Assembly: GCF_007655135.1 (NCBI RefSeq)
Contig: NC_045130.1
Span: 25,735,363 to 25,799,362, forward strand
Direction of reading: 5' to 3'
Length of the DNA stretch: 64,000 nt
Source: Punica granatum
Lineage: Eukaryota; Streptophyta; Magnoliopsida; Myrtales; Lythraceae
Below the pieces are notes generated by a model that was not told where the DNA came from, searched no databases, and worked only from the letters and a program-made list of their open reading frames with translations. Of this stretch, positions 42,701-52,878 are shown in pieces (positions within the stretch are counted from its first letter, which is position 1; each line of letters starts with the position of its first letter). A program made the position numbers and the translations under genes.

Positions 42701-43344
42701 GGAATCGAGCAAAAGCATCCAAATGGAAGCATTTCATGTTTTCAAGGTATTGCTCTTGGGTGAACTTATACCGGGCTATCTGGTTTTGGATTGTTGAACT
42801 TTTTACATTCTTATGTGCTAGAAAACTGGCAAAATGCGGGGGTGAAAATGCCTTTACTCTTAGCAAAGTTGCCATAAACCTTCCGTCTTTCTCCTATTTC
42901 TCTCAAATTGGGAGTAGAATGTCAATACAAGTTGTATAATTGAGGTCAATAAACATGAAATTGCATGGTAACCGAAGGATCCAAGGATTTCATAGGCACT
43001 TTGAATTGTTCATGCATTCATTGTTTTACACATGAATTCTAATTGATGACACACTCATTGAATGTTTGCAGCTGTTTGTGGCTAATCAAAACAAACCTTC
43101 TGATATCGTGGGTGTGCTAGTCACGAACAGGAGCAAGCTCTTGCGGCTCTTTGCTGATTTTAAGACTGACAAAGGTAGTGCAGTGAGCCTTGCCCGAGTT
43201 TCTCATATGCAAAATACTTGGATTCTCTTCCCAGGTTACACCCCTGGTCCTTTTTTTTTTTTGGTTGCAGAGGACGAACAGTTTGAGGCAGACAAAGCAC
43301 AGGTCGTGAAAGAGATAGCAGCCCTCGAGCCCCAGGAGAGATGA
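38494..43344 (+). CDS. MO25/CAB39-like scaffold protein
   Basis: Eleven exons assembled by hand: 38494-38613, 39047-39208, 39399-39517, 40160-40234, 41059-41152, 41461-41520, 41994-42062, 42525-42623, 42702-42746, 43072-43174 and 43271-43344. All junctions are GT-AG and the frame stays open for 339 residues, close to the usual plant length. The start [16 protein letters not shown] is characteristic, although the frame is open further upstream without an ATG. Family hallmarks include [60 protein letters not shown] and NKPSDI near the C-terminus. The protein is an all-helical armadillo-like scaffold without catalytic residues. Known role: binds and activates STE20/GCK-type kinases, acting in polarity, cytokinesis and growth. 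Intron 10 (43175-43270) is 96 bases and has no in-frame stop, so its retention would insert 32 residues. Introns carry TA and CT/C-rich microsatellites. Confidence 0.95.
41161..41215. repeat. CT and poly-C tract in MO25 intron 5
   Basis: CT repeats, then about 18 consecutive C residues, then CCT/CT repeats, directly after the donor site of exon 5. It is prone to sequencing error, so its length may be unreliable. Confidence 0.85.
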
Positions 43345-43568
43345 TGAGCGATGACGCCCCATCTTGTATGTCTGTAAGGATATGTGTGTTTGTTATTTAT
43401 TTAAGTCGATGGGGAGATATTGCGGTCTCCAATCTCTATATAGTGACAACACAGAATTGATATTGGGCAGAGCCTTGAAGGCTTGAACTTCGAAGGAAAC
43501 GGTTTTCCGTTTTCAATGTGGTTTAGAAAATTCAGACGCTCTATGCCCTGCCTGTAAATGCATTGAAT

Positions 43569-43574
43569 AATAAA
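43569..43574 (+). terminator. Probable polyadenylation signal of MO25
   Basis: AATAAA ~225 bases after the MO25 stop codon, followed by T-rich and A-rich DNA. Confidence 0.5.
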
Positions 43575-43942
43575 TGATGATAATAATATCAGGCAATAAC
43601 TTAATTTAATTTAGTAAAGTATTAAAGAAAGAAGTTGCTACAGAAAGTTGACAGAATATTTGAAAGATGTGTAGTCCCTAAATACGATGTGTAAAATATA
43701 AATCTTGATGAGTATTAATTTATATATATATATATATATATGTATGTATATACATGGTTTGCAGACTAATCGGCACCTTGGAAGAATTATTAAAGAAAAT
43801 TTTTTGATGCATCGTCCAATTAATTGTTTGGTTTATTGTAAGGTAGGGATGTTCCAGTCTGATTAAATTAAGAAGTGAATAATCAAGGAGAACTGAGTTT
43901 AACCCTCTTTGGGAACACACAGGATTCCTTCTGAAAAGAATC

Positions 43943-44268
43943 TAAAGCATTGTTTGGAAATAGTGTAATTTTTTTATCATATTCTATTTAATTTCACTTA
44001 TCTTCAATGTAACAGTATAATTATTACTTTTTTTTATTTTTTTATCTTAATTATCATTCAATTCAGTTTTTAATACTAAATTTTCTAAACTATTTATTAT
44101 TTTTTCACAATTCAACAATATAATAATTATTTTTTCTGAACTATTCATTATTATTTTTTTTTTCATAATTTAATAACATAATTATTATAACTCCAAATAA
44201 ATATAATTATTTATAGTATGAATGGAGTGGAGGTAAATTTCACTTCATTCCCAAGCAAAGCCTTATAA
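43943..44268. mobile_element. MITE-like dispersed repeat
   Basis: Left end aaagcattgtttggaaatag and right end cattcccaagcaaagcctta are inverted partners. The filler is AT-rich with ataattattt words and no gene. Same family as the copies at 23023 and 44361. Confidence 0.55.
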
Positions 44269-44360
44269 TTTATGTTGCGTTTACTTTTTTTATTGTTATT
44301 TATTTATTTACTTTTGTATTGTGTCTGCCACCTCATTTATAAGACGTGATTGAAAAGTTT

Positions 44361-44692
44361 AAGACTTTATTTGGGAATAGAGTGGAGTTAAATTTTACTC
44401 AATTTCAACAATAAATAATTATATTTATTTGTGGTTATAATGATTATGTTGTTAAATTATAGAAAAAAAAATAATGGATAGTTGATAGAAAGTAATGATT
44501 GTGTTGTTGAATTGTAAAAAAAGTAATTAGTAATTGAGAGAATTCAAAATTAAAAATTGAATTGAATGGTAGTTAAGATAAAAAAAATTAAAAAAAATAA
44601 TAATAATTGTGTTGTTGAATTGAAAGAAAATGGAGTTAAAAGGGAAATAGAGTAATGAATATTACTCATATGTCAAACACACCATAAGGTTT
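44361..44692. mobile_element. MITE-like dispersed repeat, adjacent copy
   Basis: Left end agactttatttgggaatag; right end atgtcaaacacaccataagg. Filler as in the other copies (aatgattgtgttgttgaatt). Confidence 0.5.
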
Positions 44693-45182
44693 TCCGGATT
44701 CTTAGTTTAAGTGTGATACTATTTAAAATAAAATAGAGGAGTTGAAACAAATATTGGTAAACTAATTTTTCTTTCATGTGTTAATCTCGTATTATTTTAC
44801 TATTCTCTCAACCTTTGAATCTCACGTTCTAACATACTATTTTTGGTTTTTTTCCAAAATCATTTCTCAAATTTTACAATTTACAAATAGAGAAGTTAAA
44901 TGGATAATATTATTCATTCAACATTATTTTTCTTTTACCCTATGTATTAATCTCTTCTTATCTTGCTCTCTTCTCTCTTAAATGCCCAGTCTTGCATTCT
45001 ATCGTATTATCTTTGTTTATTTTTTTTTAAAGTTTTATCTCAAACTCTTACCTTTTATTTTCTTACTATTAATTTTTTTTCTCACTCTTTCAAATCAATC
45101 AAATGGTGTGCATGAAAGAAATCATTGTATGTCACTTTTGAAATGAAATTTCATGCTGAACTTTTTAAATGAAATAGAATAG
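44693..45182. other. AT-rich spacer
   Basis: No gene or defined repeat was recognised. Confidence 0.4.
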
Positions 45183-45892
45183 GGAAAAAGTATAAAAACC
45201 CTCCTTGTGATTTGAGTTTGAAACAAATTGTAATATGATTTTTTTACGGATAAATAATACTGCATGGTGCAATTTGTGAGATATAATGGATCTCACTATT
45301 AATTTTTTCGTCACATTTCTTGCTCAAACTTTTCTTTTTACCATTATTATCCTCAAATTTTCAACTTTTTTTTTTTCAATTTGTTCCTAAAGTTTGGGGA
45401 AAAAAAGGAGGGGGAAGGGCCCAGGCCGTTGGTAGGCGATCTCGATCCCACCACCGAGGTCGCATGCACTCATAGAGGATGCCAGCAACCATGGAGGTGA
45501 GATTGGGGCTGCAGATTGGCAGCCTCCACCCCCAAATCGAGCGAGATCTCGAACTCAAGATCCTAGTCGATTCGGAGGCTAGGGCCACTAATCGGTGATC
45601 CTCTGTGGGTGTCGGCAACCTCGGTAGTGGGGGTCGGGTCGCCGACCGGCGGCCCAAGCCCTTAACTTCTTTTTTTTTTCTTTTCGAATTTTAAGATTAA
45701 ATTGTAAAAAAGTTGAAAGTTTGAGGGTAATAATGAAAAAAAAAAGTTTGAGGATAAAAAGTGATGAAAAATTAATGACGAGGTTCATTATATCTCACGG
45801 AATGAACTACACGGTGTTATTTATTCATAAAAAAGCACATGATGCCATTTGTCTCAAACTTAAATCATAATAGGAGTTTTTGTACTTTTTCC
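45183..45892. mobile_element. Foldback element with ~130-bp arms and a GC-rich core
   Basis: The left arm (45183-45312) includes ggaaaaagtataaaaaccc, tttgagtttgaaacaaatt, and gagatataatggatctcac. It reappears as reverse complement at 45764-45892. The core (about 45400-45660) is GC-rich with ggtcgggtcgccgaccggc. A 93-codon minus-strand frame there has no start context or recognisable domain. It may be a Mutator-like foldback element; no clear target duplication was seen. Confidence 0.65.
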
Positions 45893-46130
45893 GATCCAAA
45901 AGTTGAAAGTGGGGATTTCATCTTAGAAACTTTAGGTGGCATGGCAAAATAGAAATTTACAACAATTTTCCTGGACTCTAATTTTACCAGCAACTCAAAA
46001 TATAGAAGCCATCTCTGTGACTGAGAAACTTCCATAAGTCATAAAACTATTTCACCAGCTCGTCATATAGAAAAAGAAAACCCAGGGTAACCCATGAACA
46101 ATTCCATCATTATAAAAAAAGATGACTAGT

Positions 46131-46316
46131 ACTGACGTGGATTAGTTCAAGTGATTCAACATTTATTTCGTTTAAGTAAGGTTTCAGGTTCGAGTCCTTG
46201 TGAATGTAAAAAATTCATGCTAAGAGAGCTTTAACCTTTTAGCAAATCAATCCGACTCGATTGAATTAATCGTGATTTAATTGGCTTTATGGATGTCATG
46301 ATTGACACCAAAAAAG
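46131..46316 (+). mobile_element. SINE-2 family member with target-site duplications
   Basis: Flanked by AAGATGACTAGT (46119-46130) and AAGATAACTAGT (46317-46328). The A-box-like tggattagttcaagtgattc and a good B box (caggttcgagtccttg) are ~40 bases apart, and the element ends in an A-rich tail. It is the best-preserved copy in the window and defines the family borders. Confidence 0.75.
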
Positions 46317-46479
46317 AAGATAACTAGTTATGATAACTAGTTCCAAAGTTTTCTCAAAATAAAGTAGCAATCTGTCTAAACTAGAAGTCATCTAAAATAT
46401 CTCCCCAAAAGGAAGTTCTCGAAACAAGAACCATCACAGCTATTTCAAACCAAATTTCTCCCTCATATTGGAGCATGTC

Positions 46480-46990
46480 ACTAATATCAAGCCGAGCTTC
46501 TTAAACCCAAAAGTTCTCGTCGCACTCATAGGTAGTGAAAAGAAGTACTTCAAAGTAGAGGGATTCGTTGCAATGGCCTCTTCTGCCTCAACCATTTATG
46601 ACTCGTCCAAACCCAACTCTTCAACAGCAAGACATCCTTCATAAACATTTAGTCGATAGTCATTGTTAGCAGACTTGCTGGTAAAGTAATTGGAGATGTT
46701 TCTGAAGCAATTTACTAAATCCCGATTACCTTGATTCATACTCTCACACGAAGCGTCAATGTTGTTCCTCGATTCAACTAAAGAGCCTGTGGCCGCTTCC
46801 TTGGTGTTAGCTGTCCTCTCAGAGGTGGATTGGCTTTGCACTGACAAGTTGCTCTAATTTTGTATGTTGTTGGCTGTTGGTCTAGATGCATGGCTATTAT
46901 TCTCAAAAGCCTTCATCATCAAGGTAAGGTTGACAGTATCATCAAAGAATATTAGCAGCTGCATTTAGATGATCTTCTACTGTTCGACCA
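46480..46990 (-). pseudogene. Degenerate MYB/SANT-like (transposon-associated) fragment
   Basis: On the minus strand a readable frame runs through KEAATGSLVESRNNIDAS, NYEG-like VYEGCLAVEELG and, after an in-frame TAA, LKYFFSLPMSATRT. The order (Ser/Thr-rich linker, then C..LEELG with a short helical tail) resembles the C-terminal part of plant MYB/SANT-like proteins related to Harbinger accessory proteins. At least two in-frame stops break it. Identification is tentative. Confidence 0.35.
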
Positions 46991-47139
46991 GTTGCTCAAT
47001 CTTTTCCAAATATAATCGAGAGGGTTTCCAAATGCAGAAAGGGCTTTTTGCTAAGCTTGCTGCACTCGGATGACTCTATCACAATGGACCAAAATATTTT
47101 TTTAAAAAAAAGGGGGAAAAAAACCAATTCGATAATAAA

Positions 47140-48647
47140 CATTACAACAGAACTCTCCTATAGCGATAGGGCATTCTGTGTCAAACTAAGGAAATTCCGT
47201 CTATATATTTAAGATCGGAATGGAATTGAGACGAAAAGGAATCCGTCTTTAACGACTCGTGTTCCAATTTAGTATAGATGGAAAATTCCGTCTCAATTAA
47301 CATGCGAAGAAATGGACAGAATTTTCGTCGGGCATGGTGGAATGGAAATTTCCCAATAAATTCCATCCTAGCAATGGGACAAAAACGAGTTGGCAAATCC
47401 CATCTCTGTTTCAATTGACTGTCACGATATACTTGAGGATCCTAAAGATGCTTAGCATGAGAGAGAGTATCGTCTGATTAAATATAAGGGGAACTGGAGA
47501 AAAATATGAGGCGAAATTTAACCTTTTTTTTATTTTTTTTTACTACGTTATTCTTTGAATTTTTTTTCCATGTATAGCTGAATTTGGCAGATGTCTAGTC
47601 AAACAAGAAAAAAAGGCAAACAATACTTTAGGAATAATTGCTTCAGTTTGTCCGACTGAATTGTTATAGATTTGTTCTAGATTTGTGGATTAATGAATCA
47701 GTTGCAGATCGTCCCTCCTTGGCAAGGGATGAAATTTTTATATCCGTTGCTCCGTCCTACGTTGGGGCTACTACCAATAAACCCACTGAATATCATCCAA
47801 TGAGTACCTTTCACACAGAATAACCACAAAGAAATTGAAAGAGAGTGGCTTTTCTTCTGCCCAAAAGTTCATCGGAATAGTCGGTAATCATCAAAGTCCG
47901 TAAAATGTCCACATGATGGAAAATAACCAACTACAGGTACTCAATATTGATCAACAATCTAGCAGAAATGAGCAAATAAATTATAGGACATGTTTTGCGT
48001 GTCTGCGTCTGCTATAACAATAACACGACCTGCGGCGGAGATGGAATACAACTTTGGTGGCGACTGCAGTGCTAATGTCGACGACAGGTCAAAGGGGAAT
48101 GAGCGATCAGAAGGTGGGTTTGAGAGGGATTGGGGTGAAAACCAGGGCAAGGCAGAGTTCCGAATTCGAGAGGGATTGGGGTTGAAATTGGTATTAGTTT
48201 GATTTTTGAATTTCTTTATTTCAATTTTTAATACACATGGTAGGGAATAATTCGCCCCTTTTTGTTTCTATTATGGGAACGGAAAATGAGACGGAATATT
48301 CATAGGAGGCAATTTTTTTTTTTTAAAAAAAATTATATTTATATATGTACAATATCGTTTTCTCTTATATGTGGCACAAGATATTGCATCCCAGGAGATC
48401 AAAAATGGTTCAAGATTTAAGAGAGAGGAACATTTGGTACCTCTATCCATCACTTGGCCAGAGAAGGAAATTGCCAGAAACTTCTCTCTCCAAATAACTG
48501 AGACGAAAAAATGTCTCATTTCCATCCTATGTTGTTTTTCATTTTTTTTTTTTAGGGAATTCCCATCCGTGATTTGTCGATTCCATCTCATAAAGAGAAA
48601 TTTTCCGTCTTAAAATTCCATCTGTATAGCATAGATTTGTGGTAGTG
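47140..48647. mobile_element. CACTA-like element
   Basis: The right end is gatttgtggtagtg (48634-48647), the complement of a CACTACCACAAATC terminus. The left end is probably cattacaacagaactc at 47140, one base off CACTA. Subterminal regions contain multiple aaattccgtct / gagacgaaaa / gatggaaaattccgtctc repeats like those at 31222-32705. The interior has no transposase. The 106- and 80-codon frames at 48271-48613 overlap on opposite strands inside the repeats and are rejected. Confidence 0.5.
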
Positions 48648-49789
48648 AAAGTAACATAATAATTGTAAACCTTAGCCCACTAGTCACATACTTGTTGCTC
48701 GCAGGTCGCACAACATCTAGCTAAGTTTTACAAAATCTCGCCAGTTGATGCAACATTCTGTAAATTGCATTAAACCATACTTTCAAGTGCTACGCCTTGA
48801 ATAAATGTGCGATTGAGCCTTCACACCGCATCTTGGTGATCTTCTAACATTTTCTCAAGCGTAAGTAGGAATTTAGCTTTAAAATTGTTACCTTATCTAG
48901 CGCCCCGGAGAGGTCATTTCACAAGCCAATACAATCAGCCAACAGAACATCTTGGTCCAGTATCTATTCATGTTTCTTAGGTCAATCTTGTTCTAAGTCG
49001 CTCTTGACCTTCACTGGCAGCATATTGATGTCCATAAAATCATAACAAATGAAATACCATAACACGATAAGATAAAGGTCGAAAACCTCCCATAATTCTA
49101 AGGACTAATACGAGATTCCAATAACATTATATAAGTCCAAAAAATTTATACCTTTTCCACTCCCATGCATGGCATGCCCACCATCTCTCCTCTCCTTTCA
49201 AGTGGTGCTCCCTCATCCGACGATTTTTGTTTTCTGCTCCTTCCCTTCCTCTTCCGGCGACCTTGGATGGTGGATCTAGCGACAACGGCGTCCTGAACCA
49301 TTTCTTTGGTAGCGACGATGAAGGCCATCTGTATACCTCCCTCATGCGACCTTGATCTAAGGTGGTTGGTGACGACAACATTCTCCTTTGGTTGTGACTA
49401 AGGCACCGATCCCTCCTCTCCCTATCTGGCATGGTACATGTGGCGGTGGTATGACCTCTCCCTTCTGGAGGGCAGTGGCGTCCCCCCTCCTCCCTACCAC
49501 TGGCATGTTCGACTTTTCCTCCCCTCGCAGTGGTGGCTTCTTGTCAGCGGCTCCTCCCCTCCCCCCCATCGGCAGCATCCTCCACTCATTACGTCAAAGA
49601 ACGCTTCCTCTCGTTAGATCAAAGCTCGGGTCATGTATTTCGCTTGCTCCAAGCTAACCCTTTGCGTTAGATCTAGCTGCCTTGGCCCTGCCAATCTGCT
49701 TTTGTTTTTTTTTTTTTGGTCGCGTTTGGACAGGTCTCTACGCCCCAGATGGTGATCGCTGGTTTGAACCGACCGAGATGGCCTCTATA
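48648..49789. other. Intergenic or interior of a transposon
   Basis: A GC-richer stretch (49140-49680) has several overlapping short frames on both strands, none with a recognisable domain. Because a further CACTA end follows at 49901, this may be the interior of a larger element. Confidence 0.35.
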
Positions 49790-49901
49790 AAATGTTGAGA
49801 CGGAAATTCCGTCTTTGTACCATCTCTACTTCGTCTCTAATTTTAGATGGAAATCTTTTTGTCCCTATTGGCCGTCCCTATTTAGCAAAATTCTTGTAGT
49901 G
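49790..49901. mobile_element. CACTA right terminus
   Basis: The block gttgagacggaaattccgtc and later copies of the same motif are followed by aaaattcttgtagtg (49887-49901), a clean CACTA terminus. The matching left end was not identified; it could be the one at 47140. Confidence 0.6.
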
Positions 49902-50439
49902 TAAGGCGACCTCCCCTAGGGTGGCGGTGATCGACTTCGTCCCCTACCTGCTACCGCTGCCTCTCCTTCTCAATTTACCATCCTCCCTCTCAAAATATAT
50001 TTTGATAGATTTTGTTTTACTTTTGAAAATAAAATAATACATTTTTTATAAATTTCAAAAATGTCGTGTGGGCATTTTTATGGTAATTTGAGGGGTATAA
50101 GTATAAAAAATAAAACGTTTAATATTAAGAAAAAGTCAAACCAAAAAAAAGAATTTGGATAAAAGAATAATTATTAAAAGGTTGAGAACCAAAATTAAAA
50201 TCTTCCCTAATAAAAAATATGATAAAAGGACAAAAATAGATAAGTAATCAAAAGTATTAGATGAAAACAAACCAAGAAAAAGAAATAGAATTGAAACAGA
50301 AAAGTATTCAAACGTACAAGATCTAAACGATAAAAAAAATTAAAAAAGGACTATAATAGAAAATATTCAAACTTAGAGGATCAAATGTATAGTTTTTTCA
50401 TGCCATAATTATATAGAACGAGTGATGATATTTCAGTAA

Positions 50440-50465
50440 AAATGATGCCCGCGCAATGCACGACT
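50440..50465 (+). mobile_element. Helitron-like 3' terminus
   Basis: A cccgcgcaatgcacg near-hairpin is followed by CTAG and then T. Upstream DNA (49986-50439) is AT-rich without coding potential and could be the body of a non-autonomous element. Confidence 0.3.
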
Positions 50466-50775
50466 AGTTATTGAGGTTGTGTTTAGTTTTAGAGTTGAGT
50501 TTTAGTTTTAATTGGTTTGTAATGATTATGTTGTTGAATTATGAGAAAAAAATGTTAAAAAATAATGAATAGTTGAGAGAAAGTAATGATTGTGTTATTG
50601 AATTGTGGAAAAAGTAATGCATAGTTGAGAAAATTTAATATTAAAAATTGAATTGAATGATTAAAAAAATTGAAGAAAAAGAAAAAAAAATAATAATTGT
50701 ATTGTTGAATTGAAGATAAATCGAGTTAAGTGAAGTGAAGTAAAGTTAAAAAAAAAAAATTGAATACTAAACGGC
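50463..50775. mobile_element. MITE-like dispersed repeat
   Basis: Starts ggttgtgtttagttttagag after 50475 and ends near aatactaaacggctagta. The filler (aatgattatgttgttgaatt, aatgaatagttgagag) matches the family at 8055, 23023 and 44361. The flanks ctagttat / ctagtaac may be a target duplication. Confidence 0.5.
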
Positions 50776-51807
50776 TAGTAACTAATCCCACATGATTGTG
50801 CGCTCTGGACACACTATTATGCGCATCATAACAGAAACGTCTCAACCCTTGATCTTCATTTTGGAAGACCTCCTTACTGGAGGAGTAGGAGAGGGGGCAG
50901 TGGCTCCCGGCGCTAGGCCACACCCCGCCACCCATTTCCATTCATTGTTTTTTTTTTTTTTTTTTTTTACATTTACTTCTATTTTATAGAATTCAGCAAT
51001 ATTTAAATTTCAGAAGTAGCTTGGTTATTTCACTTTAAAGTATATCTCAGTCCAAAATCTTGGTACGAACCAATATATGATTAGGATATTGAACGTTCAT
51101 GGGATTTAAAATTTCATTCCCATCGCATCTTCTATCCCGTGCTAATTCTTGACGAATGACGATCAAACGCAATATTCAAGATTGTAAGTGCTAGCAGGAC
51201 GGAATATATACGAGCTAGAAATCTTCTCGAGGATTAAAAGTGTGTGCTGATCAATATTTCACCCGCAAAGGAAGGAAAAGAAAAGGAGGGGACTATCCAA
51301 TATCAATGAGAGAAACGCATCTTGCCCGAATATGTGATAGCTGTTGAAGTCACGAGTGGACAGCGTAGAACAGGGTATAGAATAATGTCCGAGCTGCTTG
51401 GGCATATTCCCATTCCATCTCTTTTCTCATGGACGAATCTGCCCTCAATTTTGTAATGTTCAATAGCACCCCTCTCTTCGTTTTATTGTGCTTTTTACGC
51501 TACTTCATGAACATGTAACCTTTCAATCGAGAATTTTCTCCTATTCTTGCATTATTGATGAGAACCAGAATATATCGATCATTGGAGCATATATTTTTAT
51601 CTCCAATTAGATTTCATTGTCTGGTCGACAAGTCGATTCGATTTTTGGTGCTAAATACCCAAAACTAGATTATAGGACTGGCATAGACAGTGATTGATCT
51701 TGTTTGGGGCAATGGTAAACCTAGCAGCTTTCTTGATTCTATGGTAACTGGTTGTAGGGATCTAAAACAATAGATTCCGGGTTTTGAAAGGTGAGACCAA
51801 CTTCTAT
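50776..51807. other. Intergenic
   Basis: GC-rich patch near 50860-50940 followed by a ~22-base poly-T run; otherwise AT-rich. No gene is supported on either strand. Confidence 0.4.
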
Positions 51808-51868
51808 TTGGATGGTCTAGCTGGGCAAGACGGGTGAAGTTGGATGGTCTAGCTGGGCAAGACGGGTG
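51808..51868. repeat. 29-bp direct tandem duplication
   Basis: The unit beginning ttggatggtctagctgggca occurs at 51808-51836 and again at 51840-51868. Confidence 0.8.
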
Positions 51869-52560
51869 TTTTTCATTGGGAGAATTTATCACCTTTTTTT
51901 GCTCCTCCTTATGTATGATTATGTATTTCATATATTATAATCGTTGTGGATTTTTGATGCCTTGCCTTGCTTACCAACTAAAAAAAGAAAAAAAAAATTG
52001 TGTACTCGATGCTCAGTCCAAGTTGATTTTAACTTGTTGACCGGAAGGGGATCTTAGAGCATGTTCAATGGTTGGCATGGATCACTTGGGTGCCACTTCA
52101 GGCCCCACACATGCCACATCGACGCCGCGTCAAAAAGAAAGACATTCACACTTACTTTTTGAAATGTACTCCAATGATTGACACTCATTTTGAATGCTAA
52201 TGGAAAGCTCACTCATTATTAAATTATATATATATATATGAATAATTATGTATTTATAATCAATTGTATTTAATATTTAAATAAATAGAATAATTACATT
52301 TACGGAAATAAATACAGAAGATAATTATGTTAATTTAAAAATTAAAAATTAACTCATTACATTATTTATTATTATGTTTTAAAAAATTAATTATAATATT
52401 TATCTTTCATTAAATTTCTTTCTCTGTTTTTTCAAAAAAAATTAAACAGGTCAAGGAGCCATTGGGTTAGTTGACCCGTTTTTAAAAAAAAAAAAAAAAG
52501 AGCAGGCCGCGTGCTCTCAGAACATGTCACAAGGCCTCCTTCCAACTGTCTCGGATTAGA
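51869..52560. other. Intergenic with MITE-like patch
   Basis: The part after 52055 (gagcatgttcaatggttgg...) is of a type common in plant MITEs. A poly-A run lies near 52480-52499. No gene. Confidence 0.35.
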
Positions 52561-52722
52561 GTGACGCGCATTAGTATTTCAATTCAAGTATTTTGCAGTG
52601 AAAGTACCAAATGTGCCACTCTAACTTATTGTCACGTTAGACGGATTGAGCAGGTCTGCCGAGCGACGAGTGATGTTCTGATTGTGGGGAGGCCTCGGGG
52701 CATAATCGTCCACCCAACTGCC

Positions 52723-52730
52723 TATTTAAA
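52723..52730 (+). promoter_or_regulatory. Candidate TATA box of the VTC4-like gene
   Basis: TATTTAAA, ~150 bases before the ATG, inside a locally GC-richer promoter. Confidence 0.45.
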
Positions 52731-52878
52731 CAAAGCCCATGTGCAGTTCCCTTCATCGTCATCACGTGCTTACGTGAGGAAATTGCTGCGAAAGAGCGCC
52801 ACCCACAAGCAAAGCAAGCACAGACCCATCATCCTCCCCACTGCTGTTCACTAACTCTCTCCCTCCCATAATCCGTTA

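Noticed and set aside
45376..45657. 93-codon minus-strand frame in a GC-rich patch
   Set aside because: Falls in the core of a foldback element; no known domain and no conserved start.
49127..49657. Overlapping frames on both strands in a GC-rich stretch
   Set aside because: Mutually overlapping, no recognisable motif, and the region lies between transposon ends.
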